Assembly (NCBI GenBank): GCA_963843085.1
Contig: CAWJJG010000011.1
Span: forward strand, 930,001-994,000
Length of the DNA: 64,000 bases
Direction of reading: 5' to 3'
DNA from: DASUPK01 sp963843085
GTDB taxonomy: Bacteria; Actinomycetota; Thermoleophilia; Solirubrobacterales; 70-9
Shown here: piece after piece, positions 27,185-35,902 of the stretch
Layout of the letters: every line of letters begins with the position of its first letter
Position numbering within the stretch: the stretch's first letter is position 1
Program-made: the position numbers and the translations under genes
The notes under the pieces: model-generated
What the model saw: the letters and a program-made list of their open reading frames with translations, nothing else
The model's database searches: none
What the model was told of the DNA's origin: nothing

Positions 27185-27928
27185 CTAGTTGCGGACCACG
27201 CCGAAGGTGACCGCGTTCGCGTAGGGGAACGGGGCGTCGTAGCGAACCTCCCGCAGCTCACGGCAATCCACCTCCGCCCAGCGGCCGTCTGCCGAGATCA
27301 ACTTCAGGCACCGGCGCTCGGCCAGGGGGATGCGGCCCTCGGCGAGGTGGCGATCCAGCTCCGGATGCCAGCCCTTCGGGACGGTGAAGAGGAGCTCGCC
27401 CGTGTCGGTCAGCAGGCTGCGCAGGCGATCGATCGCGCGCAGGACCTTCTCCGCGTCCCTCGGCTGCTCGTCCCAGCCGACGTGCTCGAGGGTCGACACG
27501 GAGACGATCAGGTCGTAGGAGCGCTGCGGCGAGAAGCTGACCACGTCCTCGTTGATCACTCCGGGGGCCTGCTCGTACTTGTCCACGACCATGTGACCGG
27601 CGGGGAAGTAGTGGGAGAGGACGTTGCCGACCTCCAGCGTGCTCGCCGGGTCGGCCCTTCGAACCCGGTCCCAGGCGACCGGCACCTCCACCGCGCGCTC
27701 GGTCCTCCAGGTCGCCATGTACGGATGCCAGAGATACCGGTAGCGCCTCCCGCCGAGCACGAAGCTGCTTCCCGAGCCGTCCAGCGCGCAGCGCGCGTAC
27801 ATCGCGAGTGGCATCGGCCAGATGAGGCCCTCGCGAACCGCCTCCAGCCTCCGGATGGCGACGGGCTGCAGAGACTCCGGCAGGCGCCTCACCAGGGGCC
27901 GGAGCAGCGGCCTGACCGTGAGCCTCAT
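27185..27928 (-). CDS. SAM-dependent methyltransferase-like protein, paralogue B
   Basis: 247 residues. Very similar to the next gene at 26446 over the whole length: RYRYLWHPYMATWRTERAVEVP, STLEVGNVLSHYF, VVDKYEQAPGVINEDVVSF, YDLIVSVSTLEHVGWDEQP, LLTDTGELLFTVPKGW. The atypical EVGNVLS loop is conserved in both copies, so it is a family trait rather than decay. First gene of a two-gene minus-strand unit, divergent from the SnoaL-like gene with 50 bases between. Confidence 0.78.
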   Translation of the reverse strand: MRLTVRPLLRPLVRRLPESLQPVAIRRLEAVREGLIWPMPLAMYARCALDGSGSSFVLGGRRYRYLWHPYMATWRTERAVEVPVAWDRVRRADPASTLEVGNVLSHYFPAGHMVVDKYEQAPGVINEDVVSFSPQRSYDLIVSVSTLEHVGWDEQPRDAEKVLRAIDRLRSLLTDTGELLFTVPKGWHPELDRHLAEGRIPLAERRCLKLISADGRWAEVDCRELREVRYDAPFPYANAVTFGVVRN

Positions 27929-27978
27929 GGGGGGACCCTAGTTGCGCCGAGAGGGACGGCGGCGAGATACTGAGTGCG

Positions 27979-28452
27979 ATGTCTCGCGAGAGCGTTGAAG
28001 CAGTCCGCCGGTTCAACGACCCCCACGAGGGAACGGACACCATGGCCCTGATTCGAGATGCGCTCGCGAACTTCGGACCGGACCCCGATCCGAGAGTTGT
28101 GCTCTCGTGGTGGGAGCAGGATCCGGGCTGGCGCCACGTCCACCCCGAGGTCGAGTGGGACACCACGGCGGTTCCGGGTTTGGGAACCAGGGTCAAGGGG
28201 CCCATCGAGGTGACGGAGTGGTGGAGGGAGTGGACGGACGCCTGGCAGAGCTACGTCTACCGCACGATCGAGTACCGAGATGTCGGCGACTCCGTGTTCA
28301 CGGCGACGGCGATCGAGGCGAGCGGCCCGGGAGGCATCCCGGTCGAGATGACCGTCTTCCAGCTATGGCGCGTGCGGGACGGCAAGGTGGCCGCCTGCCG
28401 CGTGTTCATGTCCGAATCCGACGCGCTCGAGGCCGTCACGGCTTCGGATTAG
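27979..28452 (+). CDS. SnoaL/NTF2-like domain protein
   Basis: 157 residues. An alpha+beta cone-fold pattern: SVEAVRRFNDPHEG, VLSWWEQDPGWRHVHPEVEW, GPIEVTEWWREWTDAW and FQLWRVRDGKVAACRVFMS(E)SDALEA near the end, as in SnoaL-like polyketide cyclases or ester isomerases and the broad NTF2 family. Catalytic residues cannot be assigned. It is a single gene between minus-strand units and looks unrelated to the glycan genes. Confidence 0.75.
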   Translation: MSRESVEAVRRFNDPHEGTDTMALIRDALANFGPDPDPRVVLSWWEQDPGWRHVHPEVEWDTTAVPGLGTRVKGPIEVTEWWREWTDAWQSYVYRTIEYRDVGDSVFTATAIEASGPGGIPVEMTVFQLWRVRDGKVAACRVFMSESDALEAVTASD

Positions 28453-28487
28453 CGCTGTGGACGAGAGGCCGCGACCTCGTCGCGGGC

Positions 28488-28907
28488 TCATTGCTCGCGG
28501 GCGTCGGCGAGCGTGAACTGCGCGGCGATCACGACCAAATAGACGAGCGTCGCGACGAAGCCAACGATCATCCAGGCGACCGGGTCCTTGACCAGGGCGG
28601 TCACCAGAGCGGCCCCACCGATCGCGAGTCCCACGGAGACGAGGTGGAACCCGCCCCAGAGGCGGACCGAACCATGCTCGCGCGGTGAGAAGATCTCGCT
28701 CGGGCGACCGTAGGCCAGCGCCGCGGTGACCCCGAACCCGAGCACGGCTCCCGCCAAGAAGAGCAGGGCCTCCCAGGCCGTCGGAATCCCACGAGCGTGC
28801 GTGGTCACGGCGCCCGACGTCCAGACAGTGAGCGTGTACCCATAGGGCGCGGCGCTGCTCGCCACCGCGCTCTTCAGGTGGGTGCGATAACCGCGAGGGT
28901 TCGCCAT
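28488..28907 (-). CDS. Small polytopic membrane protein, unknown
   Basis: 139 residues from an ATG at 28907 (MANPRGYRTHLKSAVASSAA). Four hydrophobic segments: around AAPYGYTLTVWTSGAV, ALLFLAGAVLGFGVTAALAY, LVSVGLAIGGAALVTALV and MIVGFVATLVYLVVIAAQF. No recognisable family. A longer start at 28976 exists but would add a charged segment with no membrane logic. Neighbouring the SnoaL-like gene, tail to tail. Confidence 0.6.
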   Translation of the reverse strand: MANPRGYRTHLKSAVASSAAPYGYTLTVWTSGAVTTHARGIPTAWEALLFLAGAVLGFGVTAALAYGRPSEIFSPREHGSVRLWGGFHLVSVGLAIGGAALVTALVKDPVAWMIVGFVATLVYLVVIAAQFTLADAREQ

Positions 28908-29007
28908 GAGATCGGACGATAGTCGCCGCCTGGTCGGCGCTGCGCCGGGAAGGAACGAGGCTCCCACGTTTGCCATCGCCGATCGATGGCACCGATGCGG
29001 CCTTCTC

Positions 29008-29178
29008 CTATTTGAAGGCCCAGCCGAAGGTCGCGGCAGTGGCGATGAAGACCACGGCCGCGGCGAACGTGGCGAGCTGACGGCCCACCGCGAAATCGAG
29101 AACGAGATAGGTGATCAGTCCCAATGCCAGGGCGAGCGCGAGCGCGCCCAACAATCGCATCGCCCCGTCCAATCGCAT
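29008..29178 (-). CDS. Very small membrane protein, unknown
   Basis: 56 residues from the ATG at 29178 (MRLDGAMRLLGALALAL). Two hydrophobic segments, LLGALALALALGLITYLVL and LATFAAAVVFIATAATFGWAF, form a hairpin. An upstream ATG at 29223 would add 15 polar residues. The 100 bases between this gene and the next (28908-29007) hold nothing I can identify. Confidence 0.5.
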   Translation of the reverse strand: MRLDGAMRLLGALALALALGLITYLVLDFAVGRQLATFAAAVVFIATAATFGWAFK

Positions 29179-29216
29179 CACCTGATTGTCGCTCCGGCGC
29201 CGGGGCACGGCGCTGC

Positions 29217-29228
29217 TTTGCATGCAAA
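29217..29228. promoter_or_regulatory. Perfect 12-base palindrome TTTGCATGCAAA
   Basis: An AT-rich perfect palindrome in very GC-rich DNA, 38 bases upstream of the small membrane gene start at 29178. This size and symmetry suits an operator for a dimeric regulator, but a single copy is not proof. Confidence 0.3.
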
Positions 29229-29272
29229 ATGGCGACTCCCCGCAAGACGCGGCGGTGGGCTCTGCCGGAGGG

Positions 29273-30220
29273 TCAGTGATGGGACAGGTAGGACAGGTCC
29301 GGGAGGATGAACAGCCTCCCGCGGCCCCTGGCGCGCATCGAGAGGTGCAGGTTGACGTGCTCCGCCGCGATCGGGAAGTTGAAGCCTGAGTTGTTGACGT
29401 AGAAGAGCTCGTCGTCGAACAGGTACGCGCCGAGCAGCGCCCCCCTTCGCACCTTCTCCACCTTGCCGCGGCGCACCCGCCGAACCTCCGGGTTGCTCGG
29501 ATCTTCGCTGAAGCGCTCGGAGTAGAAGGCGTGCAGCTCGGGCGTGGGATAGGGCGAGTAGCGGCAGCCCTCCAGCGCCTCGGCGCGGTAGATCCCCAGT
29601 CCCGCGAAGGCGGAATAGACCTCGATGGGCGGCTCGGCGGGATCGATCACCCGGCCCAGGGAGCGCCGGCGGCGCCTCGACGCCCAGAACCGGTCCCCGA
29701 GCAGCTCCGGGCCCAGCGGGTGCTCCTTGGTCCGCAGCTCGTAGAGGTCGTAGTAGCGGCCGGTGCTCCCGACTCCGTTCGCGAACACGGCGTCCGCCTC
29801 GGCGGGCAGCTCAGAGATGGCCCGCACGAGGGGCTCCAGCGGCGGCGGCCGCAAGAAGTCCCAGTCCACGATCACGACGCGGTCGCCGGCGGCGAGGCCA
29901 TCCTCGCGCATCCAGTCCAGCAGCCGGTTCCGAGCTTCGGAGATCAGCTCGATACGGCAGGGCTTGTTGTCCCAGGTCCTCGCCTTCGATGCCTCGCGGA
30001 ACTCGTCGAGATCCCAGGCCTCGCTGCGGACCCACAGGTGGGGACGTTCCCGCGCTCCCACCTCGAGCAGCTCCGGCGTCCGGTCGGAGCTGTTGTTCTC
30101 GAAGACGTAGGCCTCGAGGCCCGGGATGCGCCGTTCGGCCTCGTCGATGAATCCCAGGATCTGCTCGATCGTCTCCTCTCCGTTGCGCAGGAGCCCGCCC
30201 ATGAGCACGCGCTGAGTCAA
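29273..30220 (-). CDS. CAP59-type mannosyltransferase-like glycosyltransferase
   Basis: 315 residues. RVLMGGLLRNGEETIEQILG, EAYVFENNSSDRTPELLE, ISEARNRLLDWM and VVIVDWDFLRPPP (metal-binding D-x-D) then SAFAGLGIYRAEAL and ending EHVNLHLSMRARGRGRLFI. This is the pattern of the cryptococcal mannosyltransferase/CAP59 family, GT-A-like. ATGA overlap with the GT2 gene before it. Substrate unknown; the mannose link comes from the family name only. Confidence 0.72.
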   Translation of the reverse strand: MTQRVLMGGLLRNGEETIEQILGFIDEAERRIPGLEAYVFENNSSDRTPELLEVGARERPHLWVRSEAWDLDEFREASKARTWDNKPCRIELISEARNRLLDWMREDGLAAGDRVVIVDWDFLRPPPLEPLVRAISELPAEADAVFANGVGSTGRYYDLYELRTKEHPLGPELLGDRFWASRRRRRSLGRVIDPAEPPIEVYSAFAGLGIYRAEALEGCRYSPYPTPELHAFYSERFSEDPSNPEVRRVRRGKVEKVRRGALLGAYLFDDELFYVNNSGFNFPIAAEHVNLHLSMRARGRGRLFILPDLSYLSHH

Positions 30221-30999
30221 CTCCGCATCCGCCAGGCATCGAGAGTGCCGCGCAGGGCCGACCCGAGCACGGCGAGGTCGTGGGGCCGCCGCAGCCAGAG
30301 CCGCCAGCGGACCGCCGCGACCTCGGCCTCCTGCCGGGAGGCGGCGGCGCTCACCCGGTCCTCGCCGGCGTCGTCGTAGACGGCCAGCGCGTCCGGGAGG
30401 ACGACGAAGCGGGCGCCCCCGTAGGCGAGGTTGAGCCAGGCCGCGTAGTCCTCGACTCCGGTGATCGACATCCCGACGGCCGAATCGGTGAAGCCGCCGG
30501 ACTCGACGAGCGCGGACCGGCGCACCACCGCCGTCGAGGTGATGATCGGGTTGTGGCGCAGGAGCTCGGTGCGGTCGGGCTCCACGGCCCGCTCGAGCCC
30601 GAAGTAGGGGGCGCCGCTGCTGCGGGTCGCATCCGACGCGACCAAGTCATAGCGCCCGGACGAGATCGCCTCGGCCTGGATGCGCAGCTTCCCCGGCAGC
30701 CAGCGGTCGTCGTCGTCCAGGAACGCCACCCAGTCCCCCTGTGCGCTCTTCGTGCCGAGGTTCCGGCCGGCTGCCGGCGCGCCGAAGTTGCGCGGCAGTC
30801 GCAGGTACCGCAGGCGCGGCTCCTCGCGCGCCCAGCCCTCGAAGGCGTCCTGGGTTCCGTCGGTCGAACCGTCGTCGACGACCAGCACCTCGAGCGCCGG
30901 AAGCTCCTGCTCGAGCACGGACGAGACCGCCCGCCTGCAGGACTCGATTCGCTGATAGGTCGGGATGACGACGCTGATGCGCGGTGGCTCTGCGCTCAC
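30217..30999 (-). CDS. Glycosyltransferase family 2
   Basis: 260 residues. ISVVIPTYQRIESCRRAVSS, VLVVDDGSTDGTQDAF, RNFGAPAAGRNLGTKSA, FLDDDDRWLPGKL (DDD metal site) and ITGVEDYAAWLNLAY with the catalytic ED. Standard GT-A transferase, no membrane segment. Translationally coupled to the CAP59-like gene that follows. Confidence 0.87.
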   Translation of the reverse strand: MSAEPPRISVVIPTYQRIESCRRAVSSVLEQELPALEVLVVDDGSTDGTQDAFEGWAREEPRLRYLRLPRNFGAPAAGRNLGTKSAQGDWVAFLDDDDRWLPGKLRIQAEAISSGRYDLVASDATRSSGAPYFGLERAVEPDRTELLRHNPIITSTAVVRRSALVESGGFTDSAVGMSITGVEDYAAWLNLAYGGARFVVLPDALAVYDDAGEDRVSAAASRQEAEVAAVRWRLWLRRPHDLAVLGSALRGTLDAWRMRS

Positions 31000-31021
31000 G
31001 GCGAGAACATACGCGCTGTCC

Positions 31022-32299
31022 TCAGACCGGCAGCCGTTGCCGCATGCCGCCGAGCACCTGGTGGAACCTCCAGGAGTTGAACCAGCGCAGTCTCGCCACG
31101 AGATAGCTCCGGCGAGCCCGCCGGCGCAGACCCGGGACGCTCTCGGCGCGGCCGTTCGGCCTCGGTGCCGGCGCGGTCTGGACGGCGGCCATGCTCGGCT
31201 GGCGACCGGCGTGCGCCCTCGATCCCGAGAGCAGGTCGTCGAGGGTGCTCTCGAGCCTGTCCTCGAAGTCCCCGTGAGCCTCGACGTAGTGGTCGATGGT
31301 GTCCTCCGCCAGGCGGCTGCGCTCGTCGGGGCGAAGCGCGAAGGCCTCCATCAACAGCGCCCGGTTGTGCGTCGATCCCAGCTCGAGCCGGCAGAAGCCG
31401 AGCGGAGCGAAATCCACTCCGCAGTTGGGGCTGACCAGCGGAATCACGCCGCACGCCATGGCGTCCAGCACGGTTCCGGCCTGGCCCTCCTCGAGGGAGG
31501 GAAAGAGCAGGTAGTCGCAGCTCCCGAGCAGGGCCCGGTAGTGAGGGCTCGCCGCCGGCAGCCAGCCGTGATTCGTGACGTGAGGCTGCAACCCGCCCAC
31601 GAGGTCGTCGAGCTTGGCCCGGTAATGGGGATAGGACGGCCTGCCCACGATGTGCAGGTGGCCGCTCAACCGGCCGAGGTCGATCTCCTCCGCCAGCGCG
31701 GCGACGATGTCGAAGCCCTTTCGCAGGCCGATCTCCGACGCGCTGTAGAGGATCTGGGTGTGCGGAGCATCCTGGGGAGATCGATTCCGTGACCGCTCGG
31801 CCTCGATGTCCACTCCGTAGCTGGCCAGCCTGATCTTTCCCCCTGGGATGCCGTTGCGGGTGTAGCTCTCCAGGGTGCGCGAGTTGCCGAAGAGGAGGAT
31901 CGAGTCCGCGGCCTCCAGGTCGCGGACTCGGCGGGGGACATCGTGGAAGTCGAGGGCGTGAAGTGAGGCCGTCGGCAGCCCCTCGCGGATGACGAAATCG
32001 AGCAGCAGCTCATTGTGCTCCGCCGGGTGCATGTTGACCGCGACGAGAATGCTGCGGCCGATGTCGCAGCGCTCGAGGATCGCTCCGAAGTTGCGCTGGA
32101 TCCCGACGAACGCGTCGAATGACTGGCCCGCCACGCGGCCGGGTTCGGCCGCGTCAACGAAGGTGACATCGCCTCGCTTCGCGAGCGCGGCGTAGAGCGT
32201 CCGAGAGATCACGTTCGCCGAGGTGCCCCATTGAGCCTGCTCCTCCATCGGGAGGCTGGGGTCAAAATGCTCGGCGCTGTAGCTGAGGAGGACGCGCAT
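31022..32299 (-). CDS. Glycosyltransferase family 4-like protein
   Basis: 425 residues. N-terminal domain MRVLLSYSAEHFDPSLPMEEQ with FVGIQRNFGAILERCD; donor domain from QILYSASEIGLRKGFDIVAA, then HGWLPAASPHYRALLGSCDYLLFPSLEEGQAGTVLDAMACG with E-x7-D in place of the usual E-x7-E. A basic C-terminal tail (RRRARRSYLVARLRW) could hold it at the membrane. First gene of a minus-strand run, divergent from the GT4 at 32367. Confidence 0.78.
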   Translation of the reverse strand: MRVLLSYSAEHFDPSLPMEEQAQWGTSANVISRTLYAALAKRGDVTFVDAAEPGRVAGQSFDAFVGIQRNFGAILERCDIGRSILVAVNMHPAEHNELLLDFVIREGLPTASLHALDFHDVPRRVRDLEAADSILLFGNSRTLESYTRNGIPGGKIRLASYGVDIEAERSRNRSPQDAPHTQILYSASEIGLRKGFDIVAALAEEIDLGRLSGHLHIVGRPSYPHYRAKLDDLVGGLQPHVTNHGWLPAASPHYRALLGSCDYLLFPSLEEGQAGTVLDAMACGVIPLVSPNCGVDFAPLGFCRLELGSTHNRALLMEAFALRPDERSRLAEDTIDHYVEAHGDFEDRLESTLDDLLSGSRAHAGRQPSMAAVQTAPAPRPNGRAESVPGLRRRARRSYLVARLRWFNSWRFHQVLGGMRQRLPV

Positions 32300-32366
32300 C
32301 CTTCGAGTGCAGGCCTGTGACTACTCTGCCCCCACACCCCCGGCCCCGGATGCCGTGGCTCCCTGG

Positions 32367-33542
32367 ATGGCACTACGAATCCTGCACTGCGTCGAGTTCT
32401 ATCACCCGAGCCCCGGAGGGGCTCAGGCTGTGGTCCGGCACGTCTCGCGGGAGCTCGTCCGGCGTGGCCACGAGGTCACCGTGGCCACCACCCGGCTCCC
32501 ACACCGGGAGGAGACCGAGCTGGACGGGGCGCGGATCGAAGAGTTCGAGATCTCGGGGAACGCCGTCTCGGGGATGAAGGGAGAGGTCGACCGCTACCGC
32601 TCCTTCATCGCCGACGGGGCCTTCGACGTCGTCATGACCTACGCCGCGCAGCAGTGGACGACTGACGCCCTGCTCGACGTGCTCGACCGGATCCCGGCGG
32701 GCACCGTCCTCGCTCCCTGTGGGTTCTCCGGCCTGGCCGACCCGGCGTACCGGGACTACTTCGCGAGTCTGCCCGCGGCGCTCGAGCGCTTCGGCGAGCT
32801 GATCTTTCACTCCGGCACCTACCAGGACATCGAGTTCGTCCGCCGCACCGGTCTCGAGAACCTCAACGTGGTGCCCAACGGAGCCAGCCGGGAGGAGTTC
32901 GAGGCCCCCGAGGACCCGGGCTTCCGCGAGCGGCACGGGATCGACCCGGGCGAGCCGCTGCTGCTCACGGTCGGGCCGCACAACTGGCGCAAGGGCCATG
33001 CGCTCTCCATCCAGGGCTTTCGGCGCGCCGACACGGGCGGTGGAACTCTCGTGGTGGTGGGAAACAAGCCGCTGCGCGCCGGCTGTCAGTGGGACTGCCG
33101 CCGCCGCGCGCTCACCACCCGGATCGGGACGGCCGGTCGCAAGCGGGTGATCGTCCTCGACGTGCCCCGAGCCGAGGTCCTTGCGGCCTACGCCGCGGCG
33201 GATCTCTTCGTCTTCGGCTCTCAGGTCGAGTGCTCGCCGCTGGTGCTCTTCGAGGCAGTCGCCTCGGCGACGCCGTTCGTGAGCACCGCCGCCGGCAACG
33301 CCGAGGAGATCGCGGAGTGGACCGGAGGCGGCATGGTCGTCCCCTCGACCAGGCGGAACGGCCTGGTCGATGCGAGCCCGGATGCCGTCGCGGCCGAGGT
33401 CGAGCGTCTCTGCAACGACGAGGGGGAGCGATCGCGGCTCGCGGAGAGCGGCCGCTCGCGGTGGCTCGAGGATTTCACCTGGGACCGGATCGCCGAGCGC
33501 TACGAGGCCGTCTACGAGCGTGCAGCCGCCGCGTCCGGCTGA
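32367..33542 (+). CDS. Glycosyltransferase family 4
   Basis: 391 residues from ATG 32367 (MALRILHCVEFYHPSPGG). N-terminal loop PSPGGAQAVVRHVSRELVRRGHEV is typical of GT4 acceptor domains; donor domain LLLTVGPHNWRKGHALSI, VPRAEVLAAYAAADLFVFGSQVECSPLVLFEAVASATPF. An insert rich in Cys/Arg (GCQWDCRRR) sits between. Convergent with the FkbM gene, overlapping by 31 bases. Confidence 0.85.
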   Translation: MALRILHCVEFYHPSPGGAQAVVRHVSRELVRRGHEVTVATTRLPHREETELDGARIEEFEISGNAVSGMKGEVDRYRSFIADGAFDVVMTYAAQQWTTDALLDVLDRIPAGTVLAPCGFSGLADPAYRDYFASLPAALERFGELIFHSGTYQDIEFVRRTGLENLNVVPNGASREEFEAPEDPGFRERHGIDPGEPLLLTVGPHNWRKGHALSIQGFRRADTGGGTLVVVGNKPLRAGCQWDCRRRALTTRIGTAGRKRVIVLDVPRAEVLAAYAAADLFVFGSQVECSPLVLFEAVASATPFVSTAAGNAEEIAEWTGGGMVVPSTRRNGLVDASPDAVAAEVERLCNDEGERSRLAESGRSRWLEDFTWDRIAERYEAVYERAAAASG

Positions 33543-34297
33543 GCCAGCCTGAGCACGGACGCCCGGCGCGAGGCCTCGAAGCCCGGAGGAGGCTCGATCT
33601 CCCCCGCGATGTCCTCGGCGAAGATCACGCCCACCTGGGAGAGCAGCTCGGGTGAGGCTGCGGCGATGGTGCGCGCCTCGACGCCCTCCGTGTCCAGCTT
33701 GAGGACGTCGATCCGGCCCTCCTGCTCGAGGACCTCTCGCAGGACGTGGTCGATGTGCCGGACGCGCACCGTGATCGATTCGGCGTGTCCAGACCCCAGC
33801 CCGCCGTAGCGGCCGGTCGGCTCGATCGAGAAGGTCTCCTCGCCGTCGCGATCGGCGACGGCGGTCTCCTCCAGCACCCATCGTCCCTCGAAGCCGGCGA
33901 GGTTCTCGCGCAGGCGCTCGATGTTCCGCGGCACCGGCTCGAAGAGCCGGGCCCTCGCCCGCTCCGAGCGGGTCAGGAAGTAGAGGGCGGAGATCCCGAT
34001 GTTCGAGCCGATGTCGACGATCACCTCGACCTCGGCCCCGACTCGGTAGTCCTCGCGGCAGAAGATCTCGTTGACGGTGATCATGTCGTGCTGGCTGTAC
34101 AGGTTCGGGGCCAGGAGACCGACCGATGTTCGCACCTCGCACCGATGGGGATACGCACCGCCGGGGGTGAAGTACCGGCGCGCCCCGTCGAGGGGATGCA
34201 CGTAGCGCCGGGGCATCCGGGCGAGCGCCACCCAGTTGGACGGCCGGACCGCCTCCCGGGCGATGAAGCCGAGCGGTCGGTCCCCGAGCGGGCTCAC
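33512..34297 (-). CDS. FkbM family methyltransferase
   Basis: 261 residues, GTG start overlapping the upstream GT4 stop (GTGA). VIVDIGSNIGISALYFLTRS (SAM-binding), ARLFEPVPRNIERLRENLAG, then IDVLKLDTEGVEARTIAA, the diagnostic FkbM motif (LKxDxEGxE). FkbM enzymes usually O-methylate sugars or macrolides. Context implies methylation of a sugar hydroxyl in the glycan. Confidence 0.9.
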   Translation of the reverse strand: MSPLGDRPLGFIAREAVRPSNWVALARMPRRYVHPLDGARRYFTPGGAYPHRCEVRTSVGLLAPNLYSQHDMITVNEIFCREDYRVGAEVEVIVDIGSNIGISALYFLTRSERARARLFEPVPRNIERLRENLAGFEGRWVLEETAVADRDGEETFSIEPTGRYGGLGSGHAESITVRVRHIDHVLREVLEQEGRIDVLKLDTEGVEARTIAAASPELLSQVGVIFAEDIAGEIEPPPGFEASRRASVLRLAQPDAAAARS

Positions 34298-35469
34298 GGG
34301 AGCTCAGGGGCCCGGGAGTAGGAGGCTTCGACCTCCGCCAGCGACTTCTCGATCGAGAGCTCCTCGCGGTGGGCGCGGTACCAGTCGAACGAGGAACCTC
34401 GGAGGCCCGGACCGCCGTCCACCGCCCGAACGATCGCGTCGGCCATCTTCCGCGTCTCGGCCGAATCGACGACGAAGCCGTTCACGCCCTCTTCGACCAG
34501 CTCGGTGGCCGCGTTCTCCGAGCCGAGAACGACGATCGCCGGCGTGCCCAGCGAGACCGCCTCGACGACCACCATCCCGTACCCCTCTCGCTCGGACGGG
34601 TGGAGCAGGCAGGAGGCCGAGGCGATCGTGCGCATCAGCTCGGTGTGGTCTACCCGCCCGGCCATCTCGATCTCGTCCTCCAGGCCGACCTCGCCGATGC
34701 GCCGCCTGGTCGCCTCGAAGTCGGGGCCATCCCCGAGGATCAGGCCACGCAGGCCGGGCACGCGCTCCCGGGCGGCTGCGATCGCCCCGGGGATCGACGG
34801 CACCCGCTTCTCCGGGATGTGCCGGCCGGCCGAGACGACTAGTGGGGGCTCGGGCACGGCGACCGCATCGTCGCGCGTGCGGGACTCGGCCCAGGGATCG
34901 CCGGCGTACTCGCCGGTCAGCCTCGTGATCGAGGCACGATGGCCGTACTCGCGCAGCCGCTCCTCAGCGAGCCGCGAGAACGTGAAGCTCCGGTCGGGCA
35001 TGCGCAGACAGAGCCGCTCGACGGCGAAGCCGATCCGCCCGGCGACGGGTCCGAGGTACGAGCGCCAGTACTCACGGCCCCAGACCTCGTGCCAGTCGAC
35101 GATCAGCTGGGCGCGCGAGCGTGACAGCCGGAGCGCCAGTCGCGCGCCGATCAGCTGGAAGTAGGGGAAGGAGGCCGAATGGACCGCGTCGTAGTTCCGG
35201 CCGTTGCGGAGAAGGTGCCAGAAGACGCCGAGGCCGAATCGAATGGGCGGCCAGATGCGGCGACGGCCCGAGCGCGTGTACAGGTCGCTCGCAGGCGAGA
35301 CGGGGAGCGTCTCGAACGAGGTGCGGGGTCCCTCCTCTCCCCACTGGCGCCGGGTCAGGTAGGTGACCGAATGGCGTTCGCCGAGCCGCTCGGCGAGATT
35401 GCGATACCAGCGCTCCGCTCCCCCGACGGTGTTGGGAAAGAGGCAGTCGTAGACGAGCGCGATCTTCAT
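34294..35469 (-). CDS. Glycosyltransferase family 4
   Basis: 391 residues. MKIALVYDCLFPNTVGGAERWYRNLAERL, the classical GT4 opening; VVSAGRHIPEKRVPSIPGAIA and AGRVDHTELMRTIASASCLLHPSEREGYGMVVVEAVSLG with both conserved Glu. First gene of a minus-strand pair with the FkbM methyltransferase and divergent from the cupin gene (29 bases). Confidence 0.88.
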   Translation of the reverse strand: MKIALVYDCLFPNTVGGAERWYRNLAERLGERHSVTYLTRRQWGEEGPRTSFETLPVSPASDLYTRSGRRRIWPPIRFGLGVFWHLLRNGRNYDAVHSASFPYFQLIGARLALRLSRSRAQLIVDWHEVWGREYWRSYLGPVAGRIGFAVERLCLRMPDRSFTFSRLAEERLREYGHRASITRLTGEYAGDPWAESRTRDDAVAVPEPPLVVSAGRHIPEKRVPSIPGAIAAARERVPGLRGLILGDGPDFEATRRRIGEVGLEDEIEMAGRVDHTELMRTIASASCLLHPSEREGYGMVVVEAVSLGTPAIVVLGSENAATELVEEGVNGFVVDSAETRKMADAIVRAVDGGPGLRGSSFDWYRAHREELSIEKSLAEVEASYSRAPELP

Positions 35470-35498
35470 CCGGCGCGACGGTACATAGGATTGCGACC

Positions 35499-35900
35499 GT
35501 GCCGTTCACGCACAGGAACCTCAAGGAGGACGTGGCGGACGTCGGTTCGAACTTCGACGGGGCGCCGGACCTGGAGTTCCGTCTGGCGACCGAGTCGCTC
35601 GAGCTCGAGCAATCTGGCCTGGGCTACCAGCGCGTGCCACCCGGCTATCGATTTCCGTACGGCCACACGCACAAGACGCAGGAGGAGGTGTACGTGGTCG
35701 TGCGCGGGAGCGGGCGCATGAAGCTCGACGACGAGATCGTCGAGCTCAGGGAGTGGGACGTGGTGCGCATCCCGCCCGGTACGTGGCGAGGCTACGAGGC
35801 TGGGCCGGAGGGCCTCGAGATCCTCGTCATCGGTGCGCCCAACCTCGGCGAGTCCCCGCGCGAAGACGTCGAGGGCCGACGTGACTGGTGGGCTGACTAG
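35499..35900 (+). CDS. Cupin domain protein
   Basis: 133 residues, GTG start. Cupin motif 1: FPYGHTHKTQEEVYVVVRGSG (metal His-x-His and Glu), motif 2: VVRIPPGTWRGYEAGPEGLEIL, where the usual third His is replaced by Arg/Tyr. A single beta-barrel of the small-cupin type; substrate unknown. It is a single gene between two minus-strand genes, tail to tail with the large membrane protein. Confidence 0.82.
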   Translation: MPFTHRNLKEDVADVGSNFDGAPDLEFRLATESLELEQSGLGYQRVPPGYRFPYGHTHKTQEEVYVVVRGSGRMKLDDEIVELREWDVVRIPPGTWRGYEAGPEGLEILVIGAPNLGESPREDVEGRRDWWAD

Positions 35901-35902
35901 CT

